From Fasciola hepatica (taxonomy: Eukaryota > Platyhelminthes > Trematoda > Plagiorchiida > Fasciolidae), in the NCBI GenBank assembly GCA_948099385.1, contig CANUEZ040000129.1, forward strand, positions 6,326,001 to 6,390,000: a stretch of DNA of 64,000 bases, given 5' to 3'. Below, piece by piece: positions 11,025 through 21,399 of this stretch. A program made the position numbers and the translations under genes. The first letter of the stretch is position 1. Each line of letters starts with the position of its first letter. The notes below the pieces were generated by a model. That model did no database searches, was not told the origin of the DNA, and saw only the letters and a program-made list of their open reading frames with translations.

Positions 11025-11842
11025 AGGACCTGAAAGAACTCCTTCTCAGATGTGCTTTTTACTTCCATTTTCGGTTTAACGGAAAGCTACATCATCAATG
11101 TGTTGGCGAAGCTATGGGATCACCACTAGGTCCAGTCTTAGCGGACGTATTCATGGCAGAACTAGAGAGCACGACATTGAAATAGGAGATCCAAGAAATG
11201 AACTTATATCTGCCGTACATGGATGATATTTTCTGCCATAGAAATAAAGACATTGATGTAGAAAAGACGAAACTGACTTTTAACAATGCTTATAAAGCCA
11301 TTCAGTTCAAGACGGAGACCGCAGAGAACGACATACTGGCCTTTCCGGATGTCTCCATACACAGAAACACCAATGGAACAGTCGAAAGAAGGATGCATAG
11401 GAAGCAAACATGGGCTGGACAGTACACTAACTTTCTCAGTTTTGTACCCATATGACATAAAAGAAACCTAGTCCAATGCTTAGCCTCGCGAGTAAGAAAG
11501 TTATGCTCACAGGAAACCATAGAAGAAAAACTGCATTTAGTTAAAAACACTCTCAGGGAAAACGGTTACGCTGAGCGCTTTATAGAACAATATCTGAGAG
11601 ATAGACCCAAATTTGCTCCAAGTTATGACGTCCCTCGGGAGAAACTGTTTATCCGTATGCCTTTCAAAGGAGATTCCATATCGGACCTTGTCAACAGACG
11701 TTTAACGCGTGCGGGGAGTGGAACATTCATCTCAGCTCGTGTTTCCTGTGCATTAGCAAGCTCTCCGATTATCCGAAATTCTAATGTGGATGTTTTGCCA
11801 AATCTGGTCACCTCAATGGTGTTGCTCGTGTTGACCTTTTAG
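11025..11842 (+). pseudogene. PLE reverse transcriptase, nearly intact frame (right arm and flank)
   Basis: One plus-strand frame runs from DLKELLLRC through the B-type motif (AMGSPLGPVLADVF, near 11111), the catalytic YMDDIF (near 11216-11233), FPDVSI and GQYTNFLSFVP, into the RT thumb and linker ending NLVTSMV near 11820. Only two in-frame stops interrupt it (TAG at 11183-11185 and TGA at 11453-11455). The N-terminal fingers are missing (5' truncation). RT of this class copies the element RNA at a nicked target. The frame should lead into the GIY-YIG domain at NLVTSMV, but that domain is found inverted upstream (10608-11021), and the last few codons to 11842 are flanking sequence. The copy is dead but young compared with other elements in the window. 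Confidence 0.88.
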
Positions 11843-11849
11843 AAGTGAT

Positions 11850-12555
11850 TGTTAGCTTCAAAGATAGACGAACATTATTAACTAAAACTCATCTTGCCGT
11901 CAAGGCCTCACCTTGAGCTAATTTCGATGGATTGGAAAAACTCACGAATATGGGAAATCATTGAAATGCGTAGGCTTCTTTGACACAAATGAAAACTATC
12001 AAAAATATCATCGCTTTCAGTGTTTCGATGACATTTCTCCAGCTACCCCGATGGGGAAAAAACTGATCAGGAAATGAGTGGTTTCATTTGAAACCAATCC
12101 GATAAAACTACAATATTGTGGGTTGTGTTGTGTTTATTTTGTCGGATCAATCCCCGTTTCAAATAATTGCTCGAAGTTTTGTATTTCCATGTGCTAACGA
12201 TCTTGAGCTCTATAACAGGCAGCTTTTTAGGCTTCGTGAGGCTTTTGAATTTATTGTGGGCTTTTAGAAGGAAATACCAATGTGCTCAGACTAATTTAAT
12301 CTACAAATGGAATTTTGTCTGTGGGTGTCATTGAGTACGCTTGGATTATGTTCATCCGTTTTGTCCGCACTCCAGTATGCTTTAGCCCGGTTATTGTCAC
12401 ACGGAAACTTAGAAGATTAGACCTCAAGAGATTTGCTGATCTTAAAGATTAAGAATATTCTATAAAAGTTATCAAGCTTTTATACACAGAGAAAGACTTG
12501 ACCGAACTACTACGTTCGTTATCACCCTTGGCAACTGATTTCATGACTTGTATTA
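11850..12555. other. no recognisable gene
   Basis: AT-rich DNA between the PLE and the CR1-like element. I see no frame or repeat that I can name. Confidence 0.5.
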
Positions 12556-14310
12556 TCCTTTTCTTCTTTCATTAGATTGAGAATCTTGTTGGAAAATTGG
12601 GCATAACTTTTATCTATCCCTACTGCTCGGTGTTGGTGGATGATTCCATTTACGACGAAACTTGGAGAACCAAGTAAAGTGTACGGAAGTTCCAGGTTCA
12701 ATTATCTTCTGCCCCTTTTCCATTTTCCCTCACGTGTACGGAGCTGGAAAAATTCAAATCCTAATAATGCTTTATTTACTGCAAAGCATAGCAGGTGGCC
12801 GAAGGCCCTATCATGCACAGCAATAATAGATAGACCTCGACGAAGAATTTTACAGTCTTTCTTCAGCAGGCCATCAAAAATAACAGTATAAGAGTCAAGT
12901 AGAACAGGAAAAAAGCAAATAACACTCCGTTTAAATCTAAGAGGTCTAAGCTTCCGGATTTGGTAAGATAGCCACCGTAGTTTCTTCACACAGTCTGAAA
13001 TGTGAGATGACAACTGCGAATTTGCGTCTAGAATAATTCCTAATTATTTGACAGAATTCACTCCAGTTAGTGGTTCTGTGGAAATGACAGATGGATCTCA
13101 AGGATGGGCTGATCGAGAAAAGGTAAATATGCATTCAAAACATTTGGGCAAATTTAAGTTGAACCCTATCGACTAGCGAAACCGTATATATGGGACAGAT
13201 TACGATAAAAGTCACTAAATTCCCGGGTTACAGAAACAGTTTGACTACAAGTCACATAACTGGCATATTTAAATAAACGTGCAGGATAGCTAAATGGAAG
13301 GTCACTAAAGTAGGTGAAAAAAAAGATAGGGGGTATAAGCACAGCACCCCCGAAGCACTCCTGGATTGTTCACCAAGGGTTTGGATGTTTTAAAACCTAG
13401 TCGTGTGCACTGAGTTCTATTAGCAAAATAATCAAACGAACATACTAGTGAATGTGTGGGACAGCCGAAATCATCTAGCTTACGGAGGAGGGGGACCGTG
13501 GAATAGAATCAAAAGTGAATAAGTAGTCTATGAAAGAGCATCTCACAGACTTTGCTGATCCATCCAAGAATATGGGGACATGGTTGACTAAGGAACCCAT
13601 AACATCCACAATGGACCTAATCGATTTATAGGCAAACTGTAAGGGGTCGTTGGGAGAGCATATAGAAGAATTCCAAAGTTTAAGAACGACACGCTCAGTA
13701 AGTTTATGACCAGATAAACTTAGAGCAGAGGGATGAAAGTTTTACCTGTGACACTAGAATTACAGGTTTCGGATATAAGAACGATGATGACTGGTCTCCA
13801 GCAGTCTGGAATAGAATACGAGCACAGGATTTGTTTAAGAGAGAGGTAAGTATATCAGTCAGGGCAACAGCATCATGTCACAGCAGTGATGACCATAGGC
13901 TATCAGGGCCAATACATGAGGTCATTTTGGAATTGTGATGAAGCATAAATACTTCTTCCTCAGAGAACGGGTTAAGTGAGCGTCATCTTCTAGAATGAAT
14001 GAAATCGGAGAGTCATTTGATGGGTGGAAAATAAGCACTGGTAATACTGCCAACATCTTCAGCAAATTTCACTTGTTTCGATTTCTTTCTACACAGCAGC
14101 CGAATGCCCTGCCATATTCGGTTACTGTTATAGTTACAAGGAGGTTGACTAGCACACAGCACGTAAGTGCGCTTAACTTCTTTCTTTATCAAAAGAGAAA
14201 TGTATCATGCTATATAATTTTCCCGGGACGTGTAGAAATATTTCTTTCGTCTTTTTAGGGATTTCAACTTCAAAGAAGTGGCCCAGCCGGTACAGAGAAA
14301 GAGGGTCTCT
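12556..14310 (-). pseudogene. CR1-like non-LTR retrotransposon, reverse transcriptase part
   Basis: Read on the minus strand from high to low coordinate, and allowing several frameshifts and stops, the RT blocks come in canonical order. They are an FSEEEV...IGPDSL block (near 13950-13900), QTAGDQSS-type fingers (near 13790), a QFAYK-like stretch (near 13640), FIDYLFTFDSIPR (near 13540-13500), YFANRTQCTRLGFK (near 13420), a degenerate GxVLxP block (near 13350), SDLPF and LFKYA (near 13290-13260, in place of YADD), and the C-terminal GLLKKDCKILRRGLSIIAV (near 12870-12820). The order and wording match CR1-clade (SR1-like) elements. Decay is heavy and no enzyme can be made. Similar fragments lie at 19430-20200 and 25060-25870 in the same orientation. 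Confidence 0.85.
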
Positions 14311-14889
14311 AAGGGGCAACATACGACAAAAATAAATTGATAATCTCTACGAGAATTTTGACATTTCTACTTGGCGAAGATTTGAAAAAAAAACCAGGAA
14401 GATGAAAGAGAAAGTGAAAAATTTCGGAGACGGATTTGATTTGACGGGTTTGCATGGAATAGTGGAAAGCAGACCAGGAGTATATCTAAGACCTCAGCAG
14501 AAACAGATAGTGTTCACTGGTTGAAATAGAAGCACATAACTTAAGAGAGAACATTTTAGGATGATTAGTGATAATCCTGTCTGAAAATAGAGTTGCCTTT
14601 GGCTGAAGAAACACAAAGATCAGTTTAGTCAAACGCAGTGAGGGGTTGGGCTGAAGCATGAATAAAATCGCCCAATATGATGTGCAAAGATTTTCTTCTA
14701 AGAGGGAAACAAGAAGAGATAAAAAAAAAGAGTCATAGAAAAATGAAACAGCTTTCTTCGCGGAAAACAGAGCCACGTATAATTTTGTGCTCCTATTACG
14801 AGAAAAATTTAGAATGTCACTGCATAACTCAACAATCAGAACCGTTCACTGAGTATGAATAAACGACTTCAGACTTTCCACACCAGGTG
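14311..14889 (-). other. decayed middle of the CR1-like endonuclease
   Basis: By position this should hold the C-terminal endonuclease and linker. A 96-codon minus frame (14486-14776) has a SDRIITNHPK-like piece that could be the SDH-type end motif, but the alignment is weak. It is assigned by context only. Confidence 0.45.
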
Positions 14890-15210
14890 AAGTTGACACG
14901 TGTGGCCACCCCGCCTCCAGTCTACTGGTTGGTGGAAGTCTTGTCCTCCTGGAACAGTTGTGAGCCACTTATTAACACGAGTGAGTCAGCAATATGTGAG
15001 TATAGCCACGATTCTTGTATACCAATCACACAAGTATGAACATGAATGCGAGAACGAAGAAAAAGGGTTAGATATGACATTTTCGCGAAAATAGAAAGTA
15101 TTTTGATACTGAACAGAGACGGGACGGACATCTTCGCTGGAGAGGTGCAATTAAGAGCAGCCTGCCAGTCAGAAGGGACGCCTTTTTCGGTCGATGATGA
15201 TCGGTTTAAA
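14890..15210 (-). pseudogene. CR1-like element, APE endonuclease N-terminus
   Basis: The minus-strand frame reads SIFAKMSYLTLFL, then a CVIGIQESWL block (the Q-E-S/T-W signature of the apurinic endonuclease active site), then SGSQLFQEDKTST and GGGVAT. This is the expected start of the endonuclease of the same element whose RT lies at 12556-14310, and the gap between them fits the rest of the endonuclease. The frame stays open for about 100 codons (14922-15230) with one stop just before GGGVAT, so this part is better preserved than the RT. Confidence 0.85.
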
Positions 15211-15239
15211 CAAAGTGAAAAGAAATCCAATATTCTGTT

Positions 15240-18200
15240 TGAGTAGAATTATTTCTGACCGCGTATGGATGGTTACGGTGATCACAGGGAGTGAAATCTT
15301 TCAATTCGATGAGATGGTGTCCAACACGGAAACTTGGCTCAGCCGGTCAAAAGGTTCACTTCCCTCCATAATGCAAGTATACCAGTATCCATATAACTCT
15401 CACATTCATTTCAAACGGTCTTGCATTCATCGTGCTTTGATATTTGTAGTTCCATTTTCCAAAAACAGATAATCCACTATGTTATGCTTTTACTTACTCA
15501 CTTACGTTGTTCTTACTTATTATTAAAATTTTACGATCCACTCTAACTATACCGGAACAAGTGATCTGACTCTGTTTAAGTTATTTTGTTCATCAACTTC
15601 TCAAAAGAATCCCCACTCAGAGGACATCCCACCATGGGGACCTAGAAGCAGAAGCATTCAAAACTAGGAGAGCTAGTCACTGATTTCGGTCCCCGTGGTC
15701 TCAGTCAATTTGGAGCAAATAGTGAAGGATTAACATTCATACACAAATTACCAGTTAACCTAACTGAAAACAGACAACTCACTTTCTGTTAGGTTCCATC
15801 ACCAACTATCCCAATCTGCACAGCACATTATCAGAACAATCTGCAAAAAAGAGGAAAGTGGTATGATACAGCATAAATACTTTTTTTCAGACCATTGAAT
15901 AAAGAGCTTATTTGGTTTCAATAATATTGAAGGAAATTGGCATGTCTTCATAACAATCAACTTAAAAGGTACAGCTACAGAAACTGATGATACTCAGTGC
16001 AAGACATTCAGTGCTACGTGTGCTGTTCATCGTATTGTACATTGACATATTTGGTTATGAACAACTACATATGGTAACATTATAACTAGCAGTTGGTTTG
16101 GAGGTATGCAAGTCTGAAAGATGCACTGAAGATCATCTTTTGTCTGAAAGTAATTTATAAACTCCCAATCCACATAAATTTATGAGTCGACGTAACTGGT
16201 TCGTGTCCAGTAGCTTTTCGGCATGAAAGCAGTTAACTGTTGCCGCGTCCGAAAATAAGTTCAGTAATAAACCTGTCGTTTTTGCTTTCTTTCCCGTAGA
16301 ACCTGTATGAAAGCCGAAAAAGTAAAATGCTCAGTATTAGTCGCACCGACGAGAAAAGTTCGAACCACCAACAAATAAACCCGGCTGTGAGGTTCCTTTC
16401 CATGTAGGTCTCTGTCAGAATGTACGGAATGGGTTTCGTGACCTTGAAAATCGAAGAAATAAACCTGCTATGCTAAATGCAGCGTTTACTATCAATATTT
16501 CGCCGCTTTCTGAAATTCATCGGAAACTTTATTTCTCATTTCTTAGTTTCAAAATGGACGCTCGTTTTTCAAAGTAAAACTATCAGTGCCAGTTTTTCTT
16601 CACACTAGGAACGAACCAGTTTACCTTTGACTGATTTACCATCCCAAAAACAATCAGGGACTGTCTTCCCGTAACATATTTTAATCAACTGCATCGAACA
16701 ACACTAATGATAAACACCCTTTGAGAACCTATCTAATTAAGTACGCTCAGCTATACTCGCGTTATGTGGTCCCTAACATAGGACCCCTTATCAATGTCTC
16801 ATCTCGTATACCGACAGGTGTTTACTCAGGTATTCCTATAAAAATATATTTTGTTAGGTTATTCTGATTCGTACTGGTAAACTCCGAAATAACAGCCAGA
16901 ATTCATTTTCGACCCCACAACAAACAAGTTTCTCCGTAAGTCTTCATTACTGAGATTGTGTCTGATTAACTCAGTGTAGTATTCTTTCGATGGCCTATAA
17001 GACTTGACAAATATGACTGAATTTCTGCGTTCCAGTAATTAGAACCGGTCGCAGCTTACCAGCAACTTTTTCCACATTTGTATTGATGACAATAAAATTG
17101 TCGGCAACGACGTCTTGAAACGAGTTAAAAGTTTTTTACCTTCCATCAATACCTCGTAAACAAACATTCAGAACAGACCAAAACAAACTTTATTTGAGCA
17201 GATATCAAAGTTCTGATATAAACAAAAGTATGTGTATGTCTTCCAAGCATCCTCCGTGGCTAAGGAATGATGTTCAGCTGATTTGAGGTTTTTTGAAATG
17301 ATTCAAATGGTAAAGGTCTTTGACGCAGAATAGATTTGAGTTCGCACATGGTGGCCACCCATCGCTTTAGTACCGCGCGTGCTCAGCAACGGACACGTCA
17401 TTTGCCATTAGGCTTGAAAATCAACCATAATCAGGTGTGTAGAGTAAATGAGTTGACTCCTATTGCGACTTGAAAACTCAATCAAAATATTGGAATGCAT
17501 TACTTTATTAAACCTTTTGTAAAGATTGTTCACCTACACTGACAGTGGTATCGTGAACATGCGAGAATGTTTCTTGAAGAAAACAGTCTTTCAGAAGGAA
17601 ACCGCAGTCCAGATGCACCAAAATTTGAACCAACGTTTTATGGACTGGGGGCATTACGAAAGTAAATTTGCGTGCTATTCATTTTCTCGGGACATGAATA
17701 ATACTAAAACTTCAAATCAAAAATAATCCCTTCATAAGTAGTATGGTACGGTATCTGGACGACACCGGTTTCGCCTTTGTTTCCCCTCTTCGTGGTGCGT
17801 ATCCGGTACTCTTCTAGCCAACCATCCATATAATTTAACATTGCACAGTTGGTTTATGGGTGCATACTCATTTGGATTGCGAGGAGCTTGCGCAGACAAA
17901 CGGTTTATTTTTAGAATCACACGGGGATCTTTTCAAAGTTTTTTTATTCGGTTAGCCGTACTACTTATCGCGAACATCCAAACTTCGGAGGATGTGTCCT
18001 CATTCCGAGGATTAGTCTTGTTAATCGGCAAAGTAACTTTGAAAGAATCATCTGGTGATCCAGTGAATGAACTGTTTGCCCACTGAAGTCTTTTGCCATT
18101 CAAATGAGACTGCAGCTATTGAAATGACCTTATCTAATGCCTCTACCTTACCCAATCTTTCTACTAATCTTTCAGATGTCTCAAAGGACTACATGATTTT

Positions 18201-19425
18201 CTCCGTTATGTAGGAATAGCAAAATAAAATTGGCAAACAATCCCACCTCTCCAAAGTGGCCTAAAAATCTACCAGCCTAAATAATATCTCCAACACTAGC
18301 CTTCCTTTTCATCGGTGGCTGGCGTGCTAGAAGGTATGTTGGGCAGTGAGACATCCAAATCAATAGCGAACATGTAAACAGCAGTGTTCTTTATTTCAAT
18401 TAGAGAATGAACAAAACAAAAATGTACTGGATCTGTTTTCACTGAACATTATGAAAAAACAAGAACATCGGCCCGGGGGATTATTAGAACATGGCCAGCT
18501 TATGTTTTATTATTCAAATGAACAAAATGAAGACGTGATCACATCCTGATAAGTCGATGGGATGAAATGGTAATCCCGTCCGCGATGATGTAATATCAAG
18601 ACATTTCACAGATTCTAAAAAAGGCAACCAAATAGTTCCCCTTATGGACTGATATCTTCACTGAAGGAAATTTCAGTGAAAAGGTCAATTCTTCTGATAC
18701 TTGAGAAATTTGTGAAAAGTTGGACACAAGCCTTGCTCAAAGTCTTGGGTCGAACAAAACGGGGAATGCAGTTAGAAAACTCTATTTTATTTGGGCATTG
18801 GTTCATCCCACCAGTCACTGAGCAATTGCGGTAACCATGCGCATAACTTTATAATAAACATCGTATATTTCCCTAGCACTTTGCAATACCTACCAAAACG
18901 TATAAAGTCTTCCGCATACATGACTAATGAGAGCACGAAAGCGAAAAATGCCCGTGAAAAATAACACGGTCGGTTTGTTGCGATCAGCTACATTAGGGAA
19001 AGCAGCTTGGATAAAAGATAGAAAAAGATTCGGCGGAGTCCCTATTATTCACTTTACAATTTTGTTTACTTTGGTCAGCCGGAAAAAAGATACACCCAAA
19101 ACCTCATCAATGTGCGAGTATAAGAAAGGAATTCATTTTATGTCAAACTTCTTGATAAATTCAGCTGAGACTCCTGCTCAGTTTGAGAGGATTACAGTCG
19201 GCAAAATAGCTGTAAGATTTCTGTGTTTCCTAATGCGAGGTAGCATGAATACGATACAGAAATATAGGAAGATGAAAGAGAGAGAGAGAGAGGGTTACTC
19301 TTGAAAGATCACTGTGTAAAGGGTGAATTTAGCTTCGAAGTATTTTGTGAATAAGCGTTTCAAGCACAGTCAGGTGTAGTTCACACAACTTATCAGAAAC
19401 TTTATTCAGTGGGTAAAATGCTACC
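15240..19425. other. long stretch with no recognisable gene
   Basis: I see no domain, RNA gene or named repeat. The largest frame (18927-19304, plus, 125 codons) is Lys/Arg-rich at both ends, without a motif, and ends in a GA-repeat, and I regard it as chance. A tRNA-like reading near 17300-17360 (a TGGTAAAGG stretch and a TTTGAGTTCG box) is too degenerate to call. A short (GA)n run lies at about 19276-19292. Confidence 0.5.
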
Positions 19426-19429
19426 GGAC

Positions 19430-20200
19430 TAATAATCGACGGCCCTCAGCAAATACTTCTGAGATTTTTCTTCAACAGACTAGAAAATATATCAAAGAAA
19501 TGGCAGAAGGAAACACGGAAAAAACACTGATGCAAGGACAAAGAAATTGGTATACTGTTCGACGTTGAAATGGCTACACTTTCATATTTCTTAAGAAGTC
19601 CCCTGATGGTTTTTAAAAAGTTTGAATCGTACAAAACTCCTCGAATACCCATCGCAACTGATTCCGAAGTACTTAACAAAACCTGCTCTAACTAGTGGTC
19701 CTGCGAAAATGATAGATGAGTCGCGTGGAAGAGAAAAGGGGAAAAATGAGTTCAAGACGTTTAAAAAATTGAGGTAAACTAGATCAAACGGAGAAATCGT
19801 ACATATGAGATGGATTACTAGACAGGCTATTGAAATCCTGGGTTATAGAAATAGGTTAAAAGCGAGCCATCTCATCGGAGAAACAACTGAAGGGTCACTA
19901 TCTTAGGTTGAAAATAAACAGAGGAAAAGGATGCCTGCTCTGTGCAATAGAAAATCGTTAACCAAATGTTTAGACATCTTAAATCCTAGTTAGATGCATT
20001 GAGTTTCCTTGGTGATATAGTCAGACAGCCATTCCAGTATAGTTATGTGCAACCAAAAGCTCCCAGTGTACGAAGGAGAAGGGAATAGCCCGTCAATGCA
20101 AAAAGGAAAAGCTTTGGATGGAATCCAGTGATTTGTTGCAGTTATTAATACAATCATACTGAATATTACGTGTCTATTCAATACTCATTCAGAAGGGTGT
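19430..20200 (-). pseudogene. CR1-like retrotransposon RT fragment, copy B
   Basis: The minus strand shows the same RT blocks as the element at 12556-14310, more decayed. They include DYITKETQCI followed by LGFKMSK (near 20030-19980, matching DYFANRTQCTRLGFK), a block before the lost YADD region (near 19940), and IFSSLLKKNLRSIC then GPSIIS (near 19490-19435, matching GLLKKDCKILRRGLSII). Stops and frameshifts are frequent. The orientation and family are the same as the other two copies. The 5' part is not detected above about 20200. Confidence 0.72.
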
Positions 20201-21185
20201 CTAATATTCAAGCTTTGTTGCCTTTAGTAATAGCATAAATAAAAAAACGGTAAATTAAATAGAAACCAGAAAGTAGTGGCGAGATTTCAGAACAATAACC
20301 TTTGGGGTCTGCTTTCATGCGACGAGCAAATATATCTAAAATGCAGGCGAAACTCTATTTTTGCTACCACTGACCGGCCACAACCATGACAGAATTTGAG
20401 ACTCTGTGTGAAAACGAAACACGAGATGTACCCACAATGAACTGGCCCAAATATAAATAGAAACACAATTTTCATACGCCATATTAACCAAAGGGGTCTG
20501 TCTTTATTCTTCAGGATTTCCAAAGACCTCTGTGATATAGTCTACCAAGTTGGTAATCAAATTGTCTTCTCATCTTATGCTTCGTCCCATGTCATCCCAC
20601 TTTGAGAGCTGTGCTAGATTTTAATTGAGTCATCAAATTTAGTCTATTTTTACTGACGAAACTTTCAAATGAATCACAGTCTAGTTTACTCGTATTTGTT
20701 TTTAATTTCTTAGTGAACAATTTAAAAAATTGACGGGTTCAGTAAAGTAGATTCTAAGAAAAGAGACTATATACCTCCACACTTGGACCACAGATGATAA
20801 TATTCTGAATGTTAAGTTCAGTATCCATTATTCAGTGAATAGTCTACAGCAAACAATGACAAGCACCCGAACAGAATGTGAACTAAAGACGAGCTAGAGA
20901 TTATTGAAAATTCCAACCTTTCCTTTCTTCATAATGAATCATTCTGCATACTCAATAAATTTTAAGAAGTCCTATAGCGAGAGAGATTTTCTGAAGATGA
21001 TAAAAGGTCAGGTTCTCAAGCAGACATTTTCCAGAGGAATTCTGCACGCACTGTTTCTGTGCTGATAATAAAAAAATCTGCATTGCTCCAGTTTTATTTT
21101 CATGGAAAACCAACCGTCATACCAAACCGTATCAATCGTTATTGTTTGTTCCTGAAACCAGTAGAAGATTCAACTTGATAATAAT
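20201..21185. other. no recognisable gene
   Basis: Could include more of the decayed CR1-like copy B, but no block is recognisable. There are no RNA genes that I can see. Confidence 0.45.
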
Positions 21186-21189
21186 ATGG

Positions 21190-21395
21190 TTCTCAGTACA
21201 ATATCAAAGCTCATATCACTACCAAGAAACGTAAGAGCGTCGTACAACTGTTGCTTCCAACTCTTCTGGTATCATCAGCCAGCAGTTCACACACTCTAAA
21301 TCCGACCCGGGGCTCGAACCAGTGGCAGAACGATTGCGATTCAGACACCTCACCATCAAGCCGTTTGGGTGGCTCTCAGTGGTTTGTTTAAATAT
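21190..21395 (-). repeat. tRNA-derived SINE, copy 1
   Basis: The minus strand holds a tRNA-like head: a GGTGAGGTGTCTGAATCGCA stretch and the B-box-like CTGGTTCGAGCCCC (near 21305-21320). A CTGATGA-containing module and a tail follow, ending near GATATGAGCTTTG. The same order (tRNA-like head with CAATCGTTC, short link, hammerhead-like module, tail) occurs at 24485-24690 and 54425-54590, all on the minus strand. A pol III-transcribed SINE is inferred from the boxes. Confidence 0.72.
21235..21279 (-). ncRNA. candidate hammerhead ribozyme remnant in SINE copy 1
   Basis: On the minus strand the module reads CTGATGA (perfect core box, from + 21272-21278), then a short arm with a weak complement, then a GAAGCAAC box where a hammerhead has GAAAC, then a third arm ending near GACGCTC. 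This is the order of a type I hammerhead, and Sm-alpha SINE-like repeats of schistosomes carry such a ribozyme between a tRNA-like head and a tail. The altered GAAAC box and poor stem II suggest that this copy is inactive. Confidence 0.4.
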
Positions 21396-21399
21396 GTCA

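Larger units (their letters stand above)
7824..11661. repeat. right arm of the inverted repeat
   Basis: This is the reverse complement of 2502-6337, with the indels listed there. It carries the same parts in mirror order: tRNA-like boxes (7869-7931), an unassigned stretch, the PLE 3' end (10386-10607), GIY-YIG (10608-11021, minus) and RT (from 11025, plus). Unlike the left arm, the RT continues beyond the arm end to about 11842, so this arm sits in the original PLE insertion and is probably the donor of the duplication. Confidence 0.93.

Noticed and set aside
18927..19304. 125-codon plus frame, Lys/Arg-rich
   Set aside because: No motif, ends in a GA repeat, and has ordinary length for chance frames in 64 kb.
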